Assembly (NCBI GenBank): GCA_015179125.1
Contig: WHVA01000146.1
Location: 62,001-126,000 of the forward strand
Direction: 5' to 3'
Length of the DNA stretch: 64,000 bases
Source: Gautieria morchelliformis
Lineage: Eukaryota; Basidiomycota; Agaricomycetes; Gomphales; Gomphaceae
The notes under the pieces are model-generated. The model made no database searches, had not been told where the DNA came from, and worked only from the letters and a program-made list of their open reading frames with translations. Positions 34,765-45,098 of the stretch are shown one piece after another (position 1 is the stretch's first letter; every line of letters starts with the position of its first letter). The position numbers were made by a program, and so were the translations under genes.

Positions 34765-34829
34765 CTCACCACTGGAGAAAGGGGCTCCATTGTCAGATGG
34801 ATCAGAAAAACACGGTGAAAAACATCACA

Positions 34830-35072
34830 ACTTGTCATGTGGGGAATCCTCTGGCTCATCGTGAGTTAAGGGAGAAAATGCGGGCATTGGGGAGTAGTTT
34901 GGATGGATATGTTAAGACCAAGTAAGTTCCACGGATTCAGCTTTTTGAACCTCCTTAAGTAGGAGCCCAAGTGGGAGAATTATCAGTTCTTCTATTTTGC
35001 TTTCCCCTTTCGTGTTTTTTTTTTTTTTTTTTTTTTTTTTTTCTTTTTCTTCTACTGAGCACTGTTTCGGTG
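34830..35072. other. Intergenic with long T-run
   Basis: Upstream side of the terpene cyclase. A run of more than 20 T at 35017-35042, read on the minus strand, is a poly(A)-like tract next to the repeat that starts at 35073. It may mark an old retroposed copy. Confidence 0.4.
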
Positions 35073-35169
35073 ATTTGAGTTAGGGTCCATGGCTGTACGT
35101 TTCTACCGAGGGCCGGGAAATTCTGAAGGATACCTGCCCACCTGCCCCAGGGTGTGATGTAGGAGTCAG
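35073..35169 (+). repeat. 97-bp direct repeat, copy 1
   Basis: Essentially identical to 35368-35464, 295 bp apart. It contains GGTCCATGGCTGTACGTTTC and CCTGCCCACCTGCCCCAGGG. No coding signal. Confidence 0.88.
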
Positions 35170-35367
35170 GGTCAGTTAATCGCGGAATCAATGAGGTGAG
35201 GCCGGAACCCGTGCCAGTGCTTTGCTCTTCGTAGACAGACCAGACCCACTGGTGGGAGATGTCGCACCATTTACTTCGTAGGGCATTCCAGGCGGCGGCC
35301 GGACACAGAGGTGACCAAGCACGTTGTCCCCACTAGCACTTGCCTCAAGTTTTCTCCCGTTACTTTA

Positions 35368-35464
35368 ATTTGAGTTAGGGTCCATGGCTGTACGTTTCTA
35401 CCGAGGGCCGGGAAATTCTGAAGGATACCTGCCCACCTGCCCCAGGGTGTGATGTAGGAGTCAG
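35368..35464 (+). repeat. 97-bp direct repeat, copy 2
   Basis: Partner of 35073-35169. The near identity implies a recent local duplication or two insertions of one family. Confidence 0.88.
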
Positions 35465-35708
35465 CCTCAGGCTGCATCTGACTTACTAAAGCGAAATCTC
35501 CACGAAGTTAACTTGTTCGACAGGGTAGGCAGTGGGCACGATGGATGCCCTGGGTTTGTGAGCCTTCCAGCGTCTGGCGCTGCAGGTAAATTACTCATTG
35601 GCACTGGGCGCCAATGGCTACTGGCCGGCATCACCGGCCGCTGACTTTCGGCGCTCAATGCTAGCAATCTGTAGCGGCGCATTGGCGCCAGTCCCCGATT
35701 CCTTTGCA

Positions 35709-36105
35709 CACTGGAGGCATATCAAGATTTTCTGGTCTGAAAAACTGTTCAAAAAACTGTAAAGATATTCCAATTTTTTTTAGTGTTTTTAATGTAAAAA
35801 AACTTTAAGAAAATTTTATGTTTTGGTTAGAATTTGTTGAGTGAGAATATTGTAAAAAAGTTTAAAGTTTTTTGCAAGGTTTTTTATGTCTTTTTATAAG
35901 TTTCTTTGTGAAAACACAAAGAAACCCATAAAAAACCCTGTAAAAAACTTTGATTTTTTTCACAATTTTCTTGCTCAACAAATTCTAATAAAAACACAAA
36001 ATTTTATCATAGTTTTTTTACATAAAAAACACTAAATATATTTAGAACATTTTACAGTTTTTTCAACAGTTTTTCAGACAAGAAAACTTTTATATGCCTG
36101 CGGTG
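35709..36105. mobile_element. Foldback MITE, 397 bp
   Basis: Nearly the whole element is one long hairpin. The left arm from 35709 (CACTGGAGGCATAT) pairs with the right arm to 36105, and the centre is TTTGTGAAAACACAAA near 35912. It is AT-rich with no ORF. A 45-bp copy of its left end occurs at 43657-43701, so it is a dispersed family. The flanks show no unambiguous target duplication. Confidence 0.85.
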
Positions 36106-36109
36106 GCAG

Positions 36110-36530
36110 TGGGCCCTGTTTGGGTAGTGATCATGTTGCTACTGTAAGAGCAACCTCTACAGGCAGTCTGCAACCTAGACAGCATCAGAGAAAAGCCTGA
36201 AGCGCCGTCATACACACATTAGGTACTTGTACTAGATGGTGACTAATAATACCTATGCATGCACGAGCGTGAAGCTGGTATTGGCTCGGCGATCAGACAC
36301 TCAGATTTACAACACTCCCCCACAATTGAACTATCCTCGAGCCCTAGCTTCAATCACAGCCTTTGGTGCTGGTCGTGGGCCAGTGGCTATATCAGAAGGT
36401 TGGCAACATTGTCCTTCGTGGATACAGGTGAGACCCCAATGATCCCCTTGTTGATACAGTCCTGAATGTAGTGGTATCTGACATCAATGTGTTTCATTCG
36501 CTTGTAAAACATGGCATTCAAGGCGATAGC
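36110..36530 (-). pseudogene. copia RNase H tail and LTR fragment
   Basis: Minus-strand peptide RMKHIDVRYHYIQDC and VSTKDNVANLL (36525-36390) is the end of copia RNase H. It is followed by a GTGGGGGAG purine tract and an LTR-like start TGTTGTAAATCTGAG near 36325. The foldback MITE lies at the other edge. Confidence 0.75.
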
Positions 36531-36879
36531 TCAAGCACCTACATCAGGAAAAACCCGAAATGCTGGTAGCGGCACCTACCAGCATGTTGCGTCACGTGGT
36601 CAACTGTAGCCCACGTAGTTGAGCACGTGGCTGCGTAAGTCCACATAGTGCTCTGTGTTCAAACGTCCCTATGTATCATATGTTATATACATATCCGGGC
36701 CCTTTCTACCATAGACATCTGTGATCTATCGTCGGCTAGAGTGCAAGCGCGTAACTCGCACCAATACATGGTGTACCTGTGGTTCTCCAATACAGTTGGA
36801 GCGCACAAGTCGCCGGGACACCGTGTATGCTCCAAACGTCGTTCACCCTCTGAGCCACCTTCTGGCCTCAGTGACGCGT

Positions 36880-37460
36880 CTACCGTGGCTCTCCAGTTTA
36901 CACCCTCCCGGGAGCGCACAGTTTGTCCACTTCATGCAGAAGCTGCTGCAGACAACACAAGTCAGCCCGTCCATCATTGTGCTGTTTCTCCATTATGTTT
37001 ATAGCTTGAAGAGGAGAATCATTTCACGAGTGGTCAGCCAGGAAGCAAGTTCCAAGTCGCGGTGGTTTCCCTCATGATGGGCAATAAATTTGTCGACGAG
37101 TGAGTTTATATTGAGATGTCTTGGTGGACTATAAATTGATGTCAGGGTATCTAGCAACACATACACAAATAAAAGGTGGTCCGACGTGTCCGGCATCGAG
37201 CTAAACGAAATAAACAAAATGGAATGTGAATTTCTACTTGGAGTTGACTTCCGTTTATATGGCAGTATGAAAACATACAAGGCATGGGTGAACTTGGTGA
37301 AGGGTCTAGTTTCGGTCAAAGAGCAGGATGAGCAGCAATGGCAATATGTGAGACGACATGCATCTGGTGTTCCTATGCTTGCGCAGACCCCACGCTATTC
37401 TGCCTCTCGTGTGACAGCTCATCAGCATCGGGAACACTCTTCCTCACCCCTGCCATAGCT
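36880..37460 (+). pseudogene. Pcl/CLG1-type cyclin remnant
   Basis: Cyclins of this group partner Pho85-like kinases. Visible cyclin-box parts are QVSPSIIVLFLHYVYSLKRR, FQVAVVSLMMGNKFVDE, and then, after a 46-nt intron, YTNKRWSDVSGIELNEINKM with ECEFLLGVDFRLYG and WVNLVKGLV. The intron runs from GTGAGTTTAT to GATGTCAG at about 37098-37143. Between KRR and NHFTSGQ near 37015 the frame is off by a small indel, and the N-terminal region before 36880 is not recognisable. The frame closes soon after HASGVPMLAQTPRYSASRVT. It is probably a decayed extra copy of a core gene. Confidence 0.7.
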
Positions 37461-38032
37461 CAAAGCGCTGCACCCTTTAACGTTCATTGCACCTGCATCC
37501 TCCAATCTGTCTGTGGATGTTCCAAGAACGCATGGGGAGTCGAATTCCTACGTGGCAGCACGGCAGGGTGCAAAGTGACCAGCCATCATCGCCTTCTCTT
37601 CACTCCCTGGACCTCCTCCAATGTGACCAATTTCACTTGACATGAGTATTTTGCGACCAACTAGAAGACAAGCGAGCGAAGGATCTTCATACCCATTGTC
37701 TGCATTTGCGAAGTTATCTTTGACAGGTCGGAAACACCTTCTTGATTGACTCCCCCCAGGTCAAAGCGCACATTAGAAGTTCCACAGACCTTAGCCGCAC
37801 CTTATAGTTTACAAGAAGGTAATGTTCCTGCCGATCCTCGGGTATGGCTTTGAATTAGATGTGCTTCATTTGTGTCTAACCATGCTGCCTTTGCAGAATT
37901 TATAGCTGAGACATCACTATAGGTACCTCGGCCTTCCATGCCTGTTCTCCCGGACAGTCATGTGACTGGTTACAGTCTAAGCTGCATCATTTCTTATTCC
38001 TGACCACCACCACTGCGAACTTCTTTATTTCA
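37461..38032. other. Intergenic, no gene seen
   Basis: May contain the decayed Ser/Pro-rich tail of the cyclin remnant up to about 37640. Nothing is recognisable beyond that. Confidence 0.4.
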
Positions 38033-38530
38033 ATGCCTCCACCTGGTTCCAAAAGGAAAGCTCTCCAGGAGATCAACCTGACCCAGCTCCCTGCCCACTC
38101 CACCATGCCAAAGAAAACATTGACTTACAACAGTACTAACACCAGGGGTCGCGAACATGGTTCAAGACTAGGCACTTGTTCGTTGCCGGTCGTGCCACAA
38201 CCCCTATCTGTCACTCCCAACAACGAAGGCTCATGCGGTTGTCTGACCCAAAAAGGTCTTGAGTATCGTATGTACCATCTGTCCTGAGCTGTGGGGTTAA
38301 TCTACCATGGCTACTTCCAGAACTCCAGGTCGAGGCTGACAAGCAACGACTGGCCCGTCAACATGACCGCCGCCTCGCATGGGAGGAGGAAGCTCGAGCA
38401 CAATAAGCATTGAAAGCGAAGATCGCTGCTTTTAGGGACAAAGGCCTAGGGGACGAGGAAATTGGAGAGTTCCTCAACAATGCAAACGGCAATGATTCAG
38501 AGGACGAACTTGAGTGTCAGCCTCATAAGT
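38033..38530 (+). other. Hypothetical gene fragment
   Basis: Begins MPPPGSKRKALQEINLTQLP and continues, after a probable intron, into a charged helical stretch (DKQRLARQHDRRLAWEEEAR, KIAAFRDKGLGDEEIGEFLN) and then an acidic tail. One in-frame TAA interrupts the helix. Such basic/helical N-termini are common in agaricomycete DUF6532 proteins. The DUF6532-like piece at 40540 could be its separated downstream half, but that is only a guess. Confidence 0.4.
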
Positions 38531-38809
38531 GTTCCTGTGGTCTTCAGCCCCAAATATATCCTCATGTTTTTCTTCGGTTTGGTGCAGGAAGGATCCAGGA
38601 GATCGAGGTCTGTCACCTACACAATGTTGTTTTGGGGGCTCACGTTTCATAGTTTGCGTTCATTTTTTTAACGATGGTCCATACATTCTTGCAAGAGGAT
38701 CGACAATTTGAGGGTGGGTCAAGGACAAGGTTGTCACCAAAGTTGTATCACATTACAACCCCAAGCATGGCCAGCAGCCTAGTGTCATGACACGTTTATT
38801 TACCATACT

Positions 38810-39240
38810 CAGATGCTCTGTTACCCCATTTCCCACTCCACCTCCGTGTTCTCTCCGATCGCCCTTGCCATGTTCGGCGACCGATCTTCGCTGTTCGCGC
38901 CATTTACCAGAGTCACGCTGTCAAAGCACGATCGACGTCTTTGGACTGACTTGGCAGTCATCGCTGGGCCTATCACCTCCTCTGATCAACCCTCTTTCGA
39001 TGGTGTTCCTATGATCAGATTGTCATGACTTGTGTATTCCTGCACCTTGTTATCCCCATTTCCCCTTTTGCCACTCCTCCCCTGTGTTCGCTCGGCTTCG
39101 CCCTCCACCTCGACCACTCCTCCCCTATGTCATCTCTGTTCGCCCTTCCTCGCATTTCTCCAAACAGCCATTCGCTGCTCGCATCATTCGCCAGCAGGCA
39201 CACCATCAAAACACGATCGACATCCCTACCTGGCATGATG
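38810..39240 (+). repeat. Diverged ~220-bp tandem duplication
   Basis: Two copies with shared order of landmarks: TACCCCATTTCCC / TATCCCCATTTCCCC, a GTGTTC(T/G)CTC segment, a CTGTTCGC segment, and AAGCACGATCGACGTC / AAACACGATCGACATC. They start near 38818 and 39048. No coding role is seen. Confidence 0.65.
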
Positions 39241-39609
39241 GCTCGTCAGTAGCTCCATCAGCTTCTCAATCCAACCCCCTTTTGGTGTTCATATGGGCAG
39301 GGTGCGTTCGCGGGACTGTAAGGGCAACCCTGGCTGGTTGTGGAGATCACACTACCACATAACTGACAAGGGGAAATCCAAAGTATGTATAAATGAACAG
39401 AGCATACAAGAGAGGGGATTCTCACCTGACAAGGGGAAATCCAAAGAGAAAAGTCTAAGGACCCCCAATGTCAGCGAGCCCGTATTATACTACGCTGCGC
39501 AGCCAGGGACAACACTTGGCACCCGCCATCAACCCTGCATCTCCCTGACCACCCTGACCCTTGATCGACCCTTGATCGACCCTTGATGCCACCTATTACG
39601 CGAGTCGCT

Positions 39610-39830
39610 TGATTTCCGACACTGTTCCGAGAGTGGAAGTCGGAAATTGGAGTGGAACTGGCGAGGCGAACAGAACTGGTGGAAGTTCTCCCAGAAGCGG
39701 AATCATTTCCGAAAGCGGAGGCGGAGATGGAATCGGAACCGGAACCGGAGTCGGAAATGGTGTCGGAACTGGGTGTGGTGTCGGAACTGGAAATGGAAAA
39801 CAGGGTGTCCCCTGACAGGGACGTCCTACC
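39610..39830. repeat. GGAACC/GGAATC hexamer-rich tract
   Basis: Short purine-rich hexamer repeats give low-complexity frames on both strands (PVPTPHPVPTPFPTP on the minus strand, EPEPESE on the plus). It adjoins the truncated gypsy copy. I do not call a gene. Confidence 0.6.
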
Positions 39831-39877
39831 CATAGGTCGTGTGGGATCAACCCAGTAGATGAAGAACCCGTGCAGGG

Positions 39878-40529
39878 CGGTGTATATGCGGGCCCCAAGA
39901 CATGATTTCGTACATAGGTGCCTTTGCCACCTTTACTCTCCATCGTTTCATGTTCTCCCTCTTCTCTCACTCTATTGTATGTTTATTTCATCTATGTTGT
40001 ATCACGACTGCACACCCCTATCCAACCCTGACTCGTGACGGCCTCTTTCCTATTCGCTGACACCTTACGAGCATTCGATATAAGTAGTTTGCATTCGCAT
40101 GTATATTCCCCAGTTCAATTATCATATGTCATCCATCTTGTGCAAACTTGACATCGCTGTGATCATCGTCTTGAGCCTTCTCCTGGAGATTTCTATCTTC
40201 GACCAGAAGAGGACTTAGGCATCACTGGTGAGTTCTCATACTTCGTCTTCGTTACCTTAGCCTTCGAACTATTTTCTGTGCAGTCGGTGAAGGGATTGTC
40301 GCTACTTAGGCAACCCTTCCGTGACACCTTGTACGTTACATTGTCAAGTGCCACGGGCTATTTCGCTATGACTGTAGATAGGGCGAGCTCCGCTCGGGCA
40401 GCCCTCTTATCTTGTGAACATTTATTGGTTCACCTATTCGCCGAACGGCATACTTATTTGCACAAGTTATTCGGGCATTCACTGTGTTCACTAATACACG
40501 ATATTAACGCCTAAAAACCAATCTTGACA
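39878..40529 (-). mobile_element. gypsy LTR and leader, truncated copy
   Basis: Matches 44441-45098 throughout. Read on the minus strand it starts TGTCAAGATTGGTTTTTAGG at 40529, runs through the LTR and leader and ends in the first codons of gag at 39878, where homology stops. The rest of the element is absent. Confidence 0.75.
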
Positions 40530-40539
40530 CCTAGACAAA

Positions 40540-41260
40540 TTGAGTATAACAAGACATTAGCTGCTCAACTCCTGGAGGATGACAGTTACGTCTATGAGGT
40601 GCGTTATACTAATCATGCGAGCTGTCACTGATCCATGGCGTAGGATGTTGAGCCATCTATTGGAATATATCAACACCAGATCCTCGAAGCATTGTGCTTG
40701 AGCAGTGGTTCCCTAAGAAGAAAAAAGCTGACGGCATAATATACGGCGCTTCATTCAACCCAATTCCTGAGTCCACCATCGCATTAGTCTTCACAGTGGT
40801 ATGTGCTAAACCCATCTCTCATAACATTGTCAGCCCAACGGTATCTAACCAGGTTTACTATGCAGTTCACCAGTGGACCTCTGGCATCCACATCAAGGGT
40901 AGCAATTTCACTGAGGTCGGATACGCCAAGGTATACCGATGACCGCCGCCTTGAGGTGTGGCGTACATACAGTGAAAGGTCTGGACAGGCCCTGGCGCAC
41001 CACCAGCAGCGCATGCATGATCACAGATGGTGCGTTCTTCTGCACTGGCTCATATCATTATCTTACCTCCTGTATGTTGTTACAGTGCGCATGCTGGATT
41101 CCCGAACAACCCCACGAACCCTCGAAAGCCGGCTTTCAATGCCGCCAAATTCGCTCACGCCGCACAGGCACTCGACGAGGACGAGGAGTTGGATAGTTAA
41201 ATGGCCTGTCAACTATCCTGTCAACTATATAATTGGTACATCGCCCGAATCCAAGTATTC
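40540..41260 (+). pseudogene. DUF6532-like fragment
   Basis: Spliced remnant of a large agaricomycete family of unknown function. Exon pieces are QIEYNKTLAAQLLEDDSYVY, GIYQHQILEALC, SFNPIPESTIALVFTV, then, after an intron at about 40800-40851, VYYAVHQWTSGIHIKGSNF with EVGYAKVY and EVWRTYSERSGQALAHHQQR. A frame change lies between the YQHQILEA and KKKKADGIIY segments near 40700. Family assignment is from the order of these motifs and remains tentative. Confidence 0.5.
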
Positions 41261-41589
41261 TACTACATCTGCGTGTCTACACCGGTCTGAAAACCCTGCG
41301 ATGCTATTCTAAGCAAATGTACAGGCCGTATTGGCATACCTATGGACCCCACGCCACCATGGGGGAGCACTATGGAGCGCTACATGGACACTCTATTGCC
41401 CCGTAGTGTGTGCCCTCTGGAGACTACAGAGCCCTACGGGCCCTTGGTGGCGTGCTACTGTGCACTACGGAGGGCTACATCGATGGGCGGTCATCTACAG
41501 AGGGTTACATGACGGGGGGGGTGCTACCACACTAAACGTGCTACGTGCACTACGTAAAGCTAAGTACCACCCTCTTTTTTTCTTGATGT
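41261..41589. other. Low-complexity intergenic DNA
   Basis: Repeated GGCTACA, CTACGGAG and GTGCACTAC phrases between 41340 and 41560. No gene recognised. Confidence 0.4.
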
Positions 41590-43640
41590 AATGAATCTGA
41601 AAAGACATTGAGTGGGAGCTTGATCTCAAAGTCAAGCTGTTAGAGCAGGGAGATGGTCCACTGTGCGTGCTTCATGCACTCAGTCAATGCCCATTGATGA
41701 TAATGCAATGGTCCTCTGTTTCTGTGTGGCCCATGCTATGGAGCCCCCTGAGAGTATGAATATGTAGCCGGTCGTTGATCATTGACCATCAGTGTCAGCG
41801 GCCCAGTCCGAGTCACTATAACTGATGAGCTCGATGGAATTGTTTTTTCCACATGTCAGCATGTGTGCTCATGTTGTGAACAGGTAATGGAGCACGTGTT
41901 GGGCAGCAAATAAGTGATCTGCCATGGGGTTTGCACCAAATTGCGAGAGGTGATTGACTGCAAAACATATGTCCGGTCACAAGCCAAGCATAGCGTACAT
42001 GAGCGAGCCCACTATCTGTTGATAGCATGAGGTAACAGATGAGTTGGAGAATTTTTCCGTGTTGGGTACGATTTTTGTGCCCTGAACACTGGCCTGCACT
42101 CCATCATGTCATAGTCAGCATGCAATCGATATAGTGAGACTGATCTATGCATATTATCCTCTTTGGGTGGTTGCATGTGGTGTGAATCCCCAAGAAGTGA
42201 TTTATCTCTCCTAGGTCAGTGATTTTGTAGCATGTTGGCTATGTCTTCCACATATACGAGCACAATGGTGGGGTGGTCTCCTCCATCATCGCGCTTGATG
42301 AATATGGACATGTCACCGGCAATATTATTCTGAAATCTGAGCGTGTTGAGCATGTCGTGTCTTGCAGGTGCCATTGCTGTCCCACTTCTTTTAAAACATA
42401 GATAGCCTTCAACAGCCTGCACACTTTTCCTTCCTTTCCTGGGATTGTAAAACCTTCTGGTCCATGTACAATTCTTTGTCCAGGTTGCTGTTAAGGCAGG
42501 CTGATTTTATGTTGATTTGGTGCACTTCTAGGTGGAGCCTTGCTGTGAGTGCTAGCAGCAGTCTCAGTGAATTGAGTCTTGTGACTGGCACAAAAGTTTC
42601 TTTGTAGTTGATGCCCATAGTTTGCAAGAATCCCTTGGCAACGAGGTGTTCCCAGTATCGGGTAATTTTTCCCTGAGTATCACACTTTGTCAGGTATACC
42701 CATTTGCACTTCACCATGTGTCTGCCCTCCAGGGCTGTCCACGAGTCAACCTGCAGGTTACCTGGACTTGGACTCACAGGTTTGCCAGCTTCCAGAAGTG
42801 GAACCTGGACTTGACCTGAGTTTTTCTGCAGGTTGACTTGGACCCGCAGGTTAAACCTGCAGGTGACTTGCAGTGACTTGCCGGATTATTCCGAGCTGAC
42901 TCACCCCATGCGAGTGCATGATGCGTCTCCTCCCGTGGGGACGGCCCTCCTCCATGGAAAGACATGGCCCAGGTCCCTGGCCAGGTGCAGATCATATGAA
43001 CAGACAGTGAGTCACATGGTCTGTTCGGACTTGCAAGTCTGCACAACTGATGGCCCTACATAGGTCAATCAGTGGGCAGCAATGCCACCACATCGGTGTG
43101 GAGGAACGGGCATACTCGCAGATCACCTGAGAGCTGTGAGTTCTCTACCAGTTCGTGTTTTTTTTTTTTCTGTGCTTCAGGTCTCTATTCAATTGTCTAG
43201 TAGTCAAGGAAGTCAACCCTGTAATCCATTGTGGAGGAACCGGCATACTCGCAGATACCTGAGATGACTGACTTCTCTACTCCAGAAGCAGGTAATAGTA
43301 GTTGAATGACATGAATTCTTGGCATTTAAGGCTTGCAGGTCTGCAAGTCACCTGCGGAATTCCAAAGGCTAAACCTGGACTTGGCAGGTTTTTAGGCGCC
43401 GGGTCACCTGGACTTGTGGGAGTTGGATCTGCAGGTTAAAATCGCAGGTTGAACTGCGAGTCACCTGCAGGAACCTGGACTCATGGACAGCCCTGCTGCC
43501 CTCTGGTAGGCCAGTTAGCTCCCAAGTTCCATTGCCTGCTAGGCATTTTGTTCATAGCTTGATGCCAGAAGTCTGCCTCTGCGGAGGACATTGCATTCTG
43601 GTATGATGCTGGGTCCCCCATGGGTATTGTGTCAGTGGCG
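41590..43640 (-). pseudogene. copia pol fragment split by a hAT-like insertion
   Basis: Read on the minus strand, 43640-43504 encodes the start of copia RT (NGTWELTGLPEGR). It continues beyond the insertion at 42721-42150 with HMVKCKWVYLTKCDTQGKI, NSLRLLLALTARLHLEVHQI and the catalytic box as VYVEDIANML, where family members have YVDD. Weaker matches run down to about 41600. Stops and frameshifts are frequent. Deleting the 766-bp insertion and one copy of its 8-bp target rejoins the RT frame. Confidence 0.8.
42730..43495. mobile_element. hAT-like MITE, 766 bp, perfect 8-bp target duplication
   Basis: The terminal inverted repeats are CAGGGCTGTCCACGAGTC (left) and its partner at 43478-43495 with one mismatch. 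Both sides carry the direct 8-bp CTGCCCTC (42722-42729 and 43496-43503), the hAT signature. The interior is full of CCTGCAGGT/ACTTGCAGG phrases and two direct copies of a TACTCGCAGAT-containing segment (43097-43152 and 43231-43290). No transposase. It interrupts a copia RT gene. Confidence 0.9.
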
Positions 43641-43656
43641 GCTAGAAACACTGTGA

Positions 43657-43701
43657 CACTGGAGGCATATAAAAATTTTCTGGTCTGAAAAACTGTTCAA
43701 A
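43657..43701 (+). repeat. Solo end of the foldback MITE family
   Basis: CACTGGAGGCATAT followed by TTTTCTGGTCTGAAAAACTG, matching the left end of 35709-36105. It sits exactly between the copia fragment and the gypsy gag, so it marks a breakpoint. Confidence 0.8.
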
Positions 43702-44510
43702 TGTTCCGCATTTTCGGAAATTCCTTCCGCAGTGGGCACTCCGCTTATGTCTGCGAGTGTGAGGAACTCTGGAAGGAGCTCAAGTTTCTCCTCTGTGGTC
43801 ATAAGCCAGATGTCAAAGGCTTTGGGGCACTCGCGGGCGTAGTGGCCTGGTTGTCGGCATCGGAAGCAGGTGATGGTTCTGTGGCCTTTTCGGCGCATGC
43901 GGTCAACATCCATCGGGGCAGGGCCACTCTTCGAGGGAGGGGGGCTAGGGTTCCTAATAGGAGCAGGCGGAACAACCATCAGAAATACTTTCCGTGTGGG
44001 AATGAATGCACTTCCATGTTTTGGTACAGGTGGAGTAGGACGAGCGGAACTGCATGTCATGCTCCGGTTTGTCTCCACAAAGGCCTGGTTTGCTTCCCTG
44101 TTTCGGGACACCCTCTGCGCAGCTCAGTACCACCCTTCCAGGTCATTGAAATCCGGAGCTCCATCCCCAAGCAGCGCAACTTGGTTCTGGAGTGTCGGAT
44201 CAAGCCCTCGTCGGAATTTGATGACGATTGTCTTGTCGTCGTCATACTCCGCAAGGTCGATGAGCTCCTGGAAGCGGTCAATTTAGTCATCGACCGGATC
44301 CTTGGCCTGGTACCAGCTGGTCCCCTCGAGCTTCGTAAGGGCTGTGAGCTGCTCATTTTTCGGGCAGAACTGGTCGGAAAATGTTTTCTCGAAGGCGTCC
44401 CAGTCCCGGAAGTAGTTCCCCTTGCCCTTTGCTTCATGTTGTGCAGGGTAGCGTGTATGCGGGTCCCAAGACATGGTTTTGTCCATAAATGCCTTTGCCC
44501 CCTTTACTCT
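43702..44510 (-). pseudogene. gypsy gag with CCHC knuckle
   Basis: Retrotransposon gag core: MSWDPHTRYPAQHEAKGKGN, FRDWDAFEKTFSDQFCPKNE, WYQAKDPVDD, then a stop, FQELIDLAEYDDDKTIVIKF and RRGLDPTLQNQVALLGDGAP, another stop and a linker. It ends in a zinc knuckle, CFRCRQPGHYARECPK (about 43860-43815). At least two in-frame stops. Truncated at 43702 by the MITE end, with pol absent. Confidence 0.85.
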
Positions 44511-45098
44511 CCGTCATTTCAAGTTCACATTCTCCCCTCACTCTATTGTATGTTTATTCCATCTACCTAGTATCATGACTGCACACCCCTATCCAACCCT
44601 GACTCGTGATGGCCTCTTTCCTATTCGCTGATACCTTATGAGCATTCGATATAAGTAGTTTACATTCACATGTATATTCCCCAGTTCAATTATCATACGT
44701 CGTTCATCTTGTGCATTGACCTCGCTGTGGTCATCGTCTTAAGCCTTCTCTTGGAGATTTCCATCTTCGACTAGCAGAGGACTTAGGCGCCACTGGTGAG
44801 TTCTCATACTTCATCTTCATTGCCTTAGCCTTCGAACCATTTTCTGTGCTGTTGGCGAAGGGATTGTCGAGACTTAGACAGCCCTTCCATGAGACCTTGC
44901 ACATTACATCGTCAAGAGCCATGGGCTATTTCGCTACGACTGTAGATAGGGTGAGCCCCGTTCAGGCAACCCTCTTACCTTGTGAACATTCATTGGTTCA
45001 CCTATTCGCCAAACGGCATACTTATTCGCACAAGTTATTTGGGCATTCGCTGTGTTCACTAATACACGATATTAATGCCTAAAAAACCAATCTTGACA
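44441..45098 (-). repeat. gypsy 5' LTR and leader
   Basis: Homologous to 39878-40529 over about 650 bp. The LTR start TGTCAAGATTGGTTTTTTAG lies at 45098, directly against LINE sequence. The gag frame begins inside the block near 44500. Confidence 0.8.

Noticed and set aside
34375..34818. 147-codon plus-strand ORF over the terpene cyclase
   Set aside because: Antisense shadow. The minus strand has unmistakable TRI5-family motifs and clean splice sites.
35010..35169. SINE with poly(A) tail
   Set aside because: A T-run adjoins the 97-bp repeat, but I could not find pol III box A and box B, and the second copy has no tail.
43701..44570. 289-codon plus-strand ORF at 43.7-44.6 kb
   Set aside because: Antisense to gypsy gag with a zinc knuckle on the minus strand. 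No domain in the plus-strand frame.
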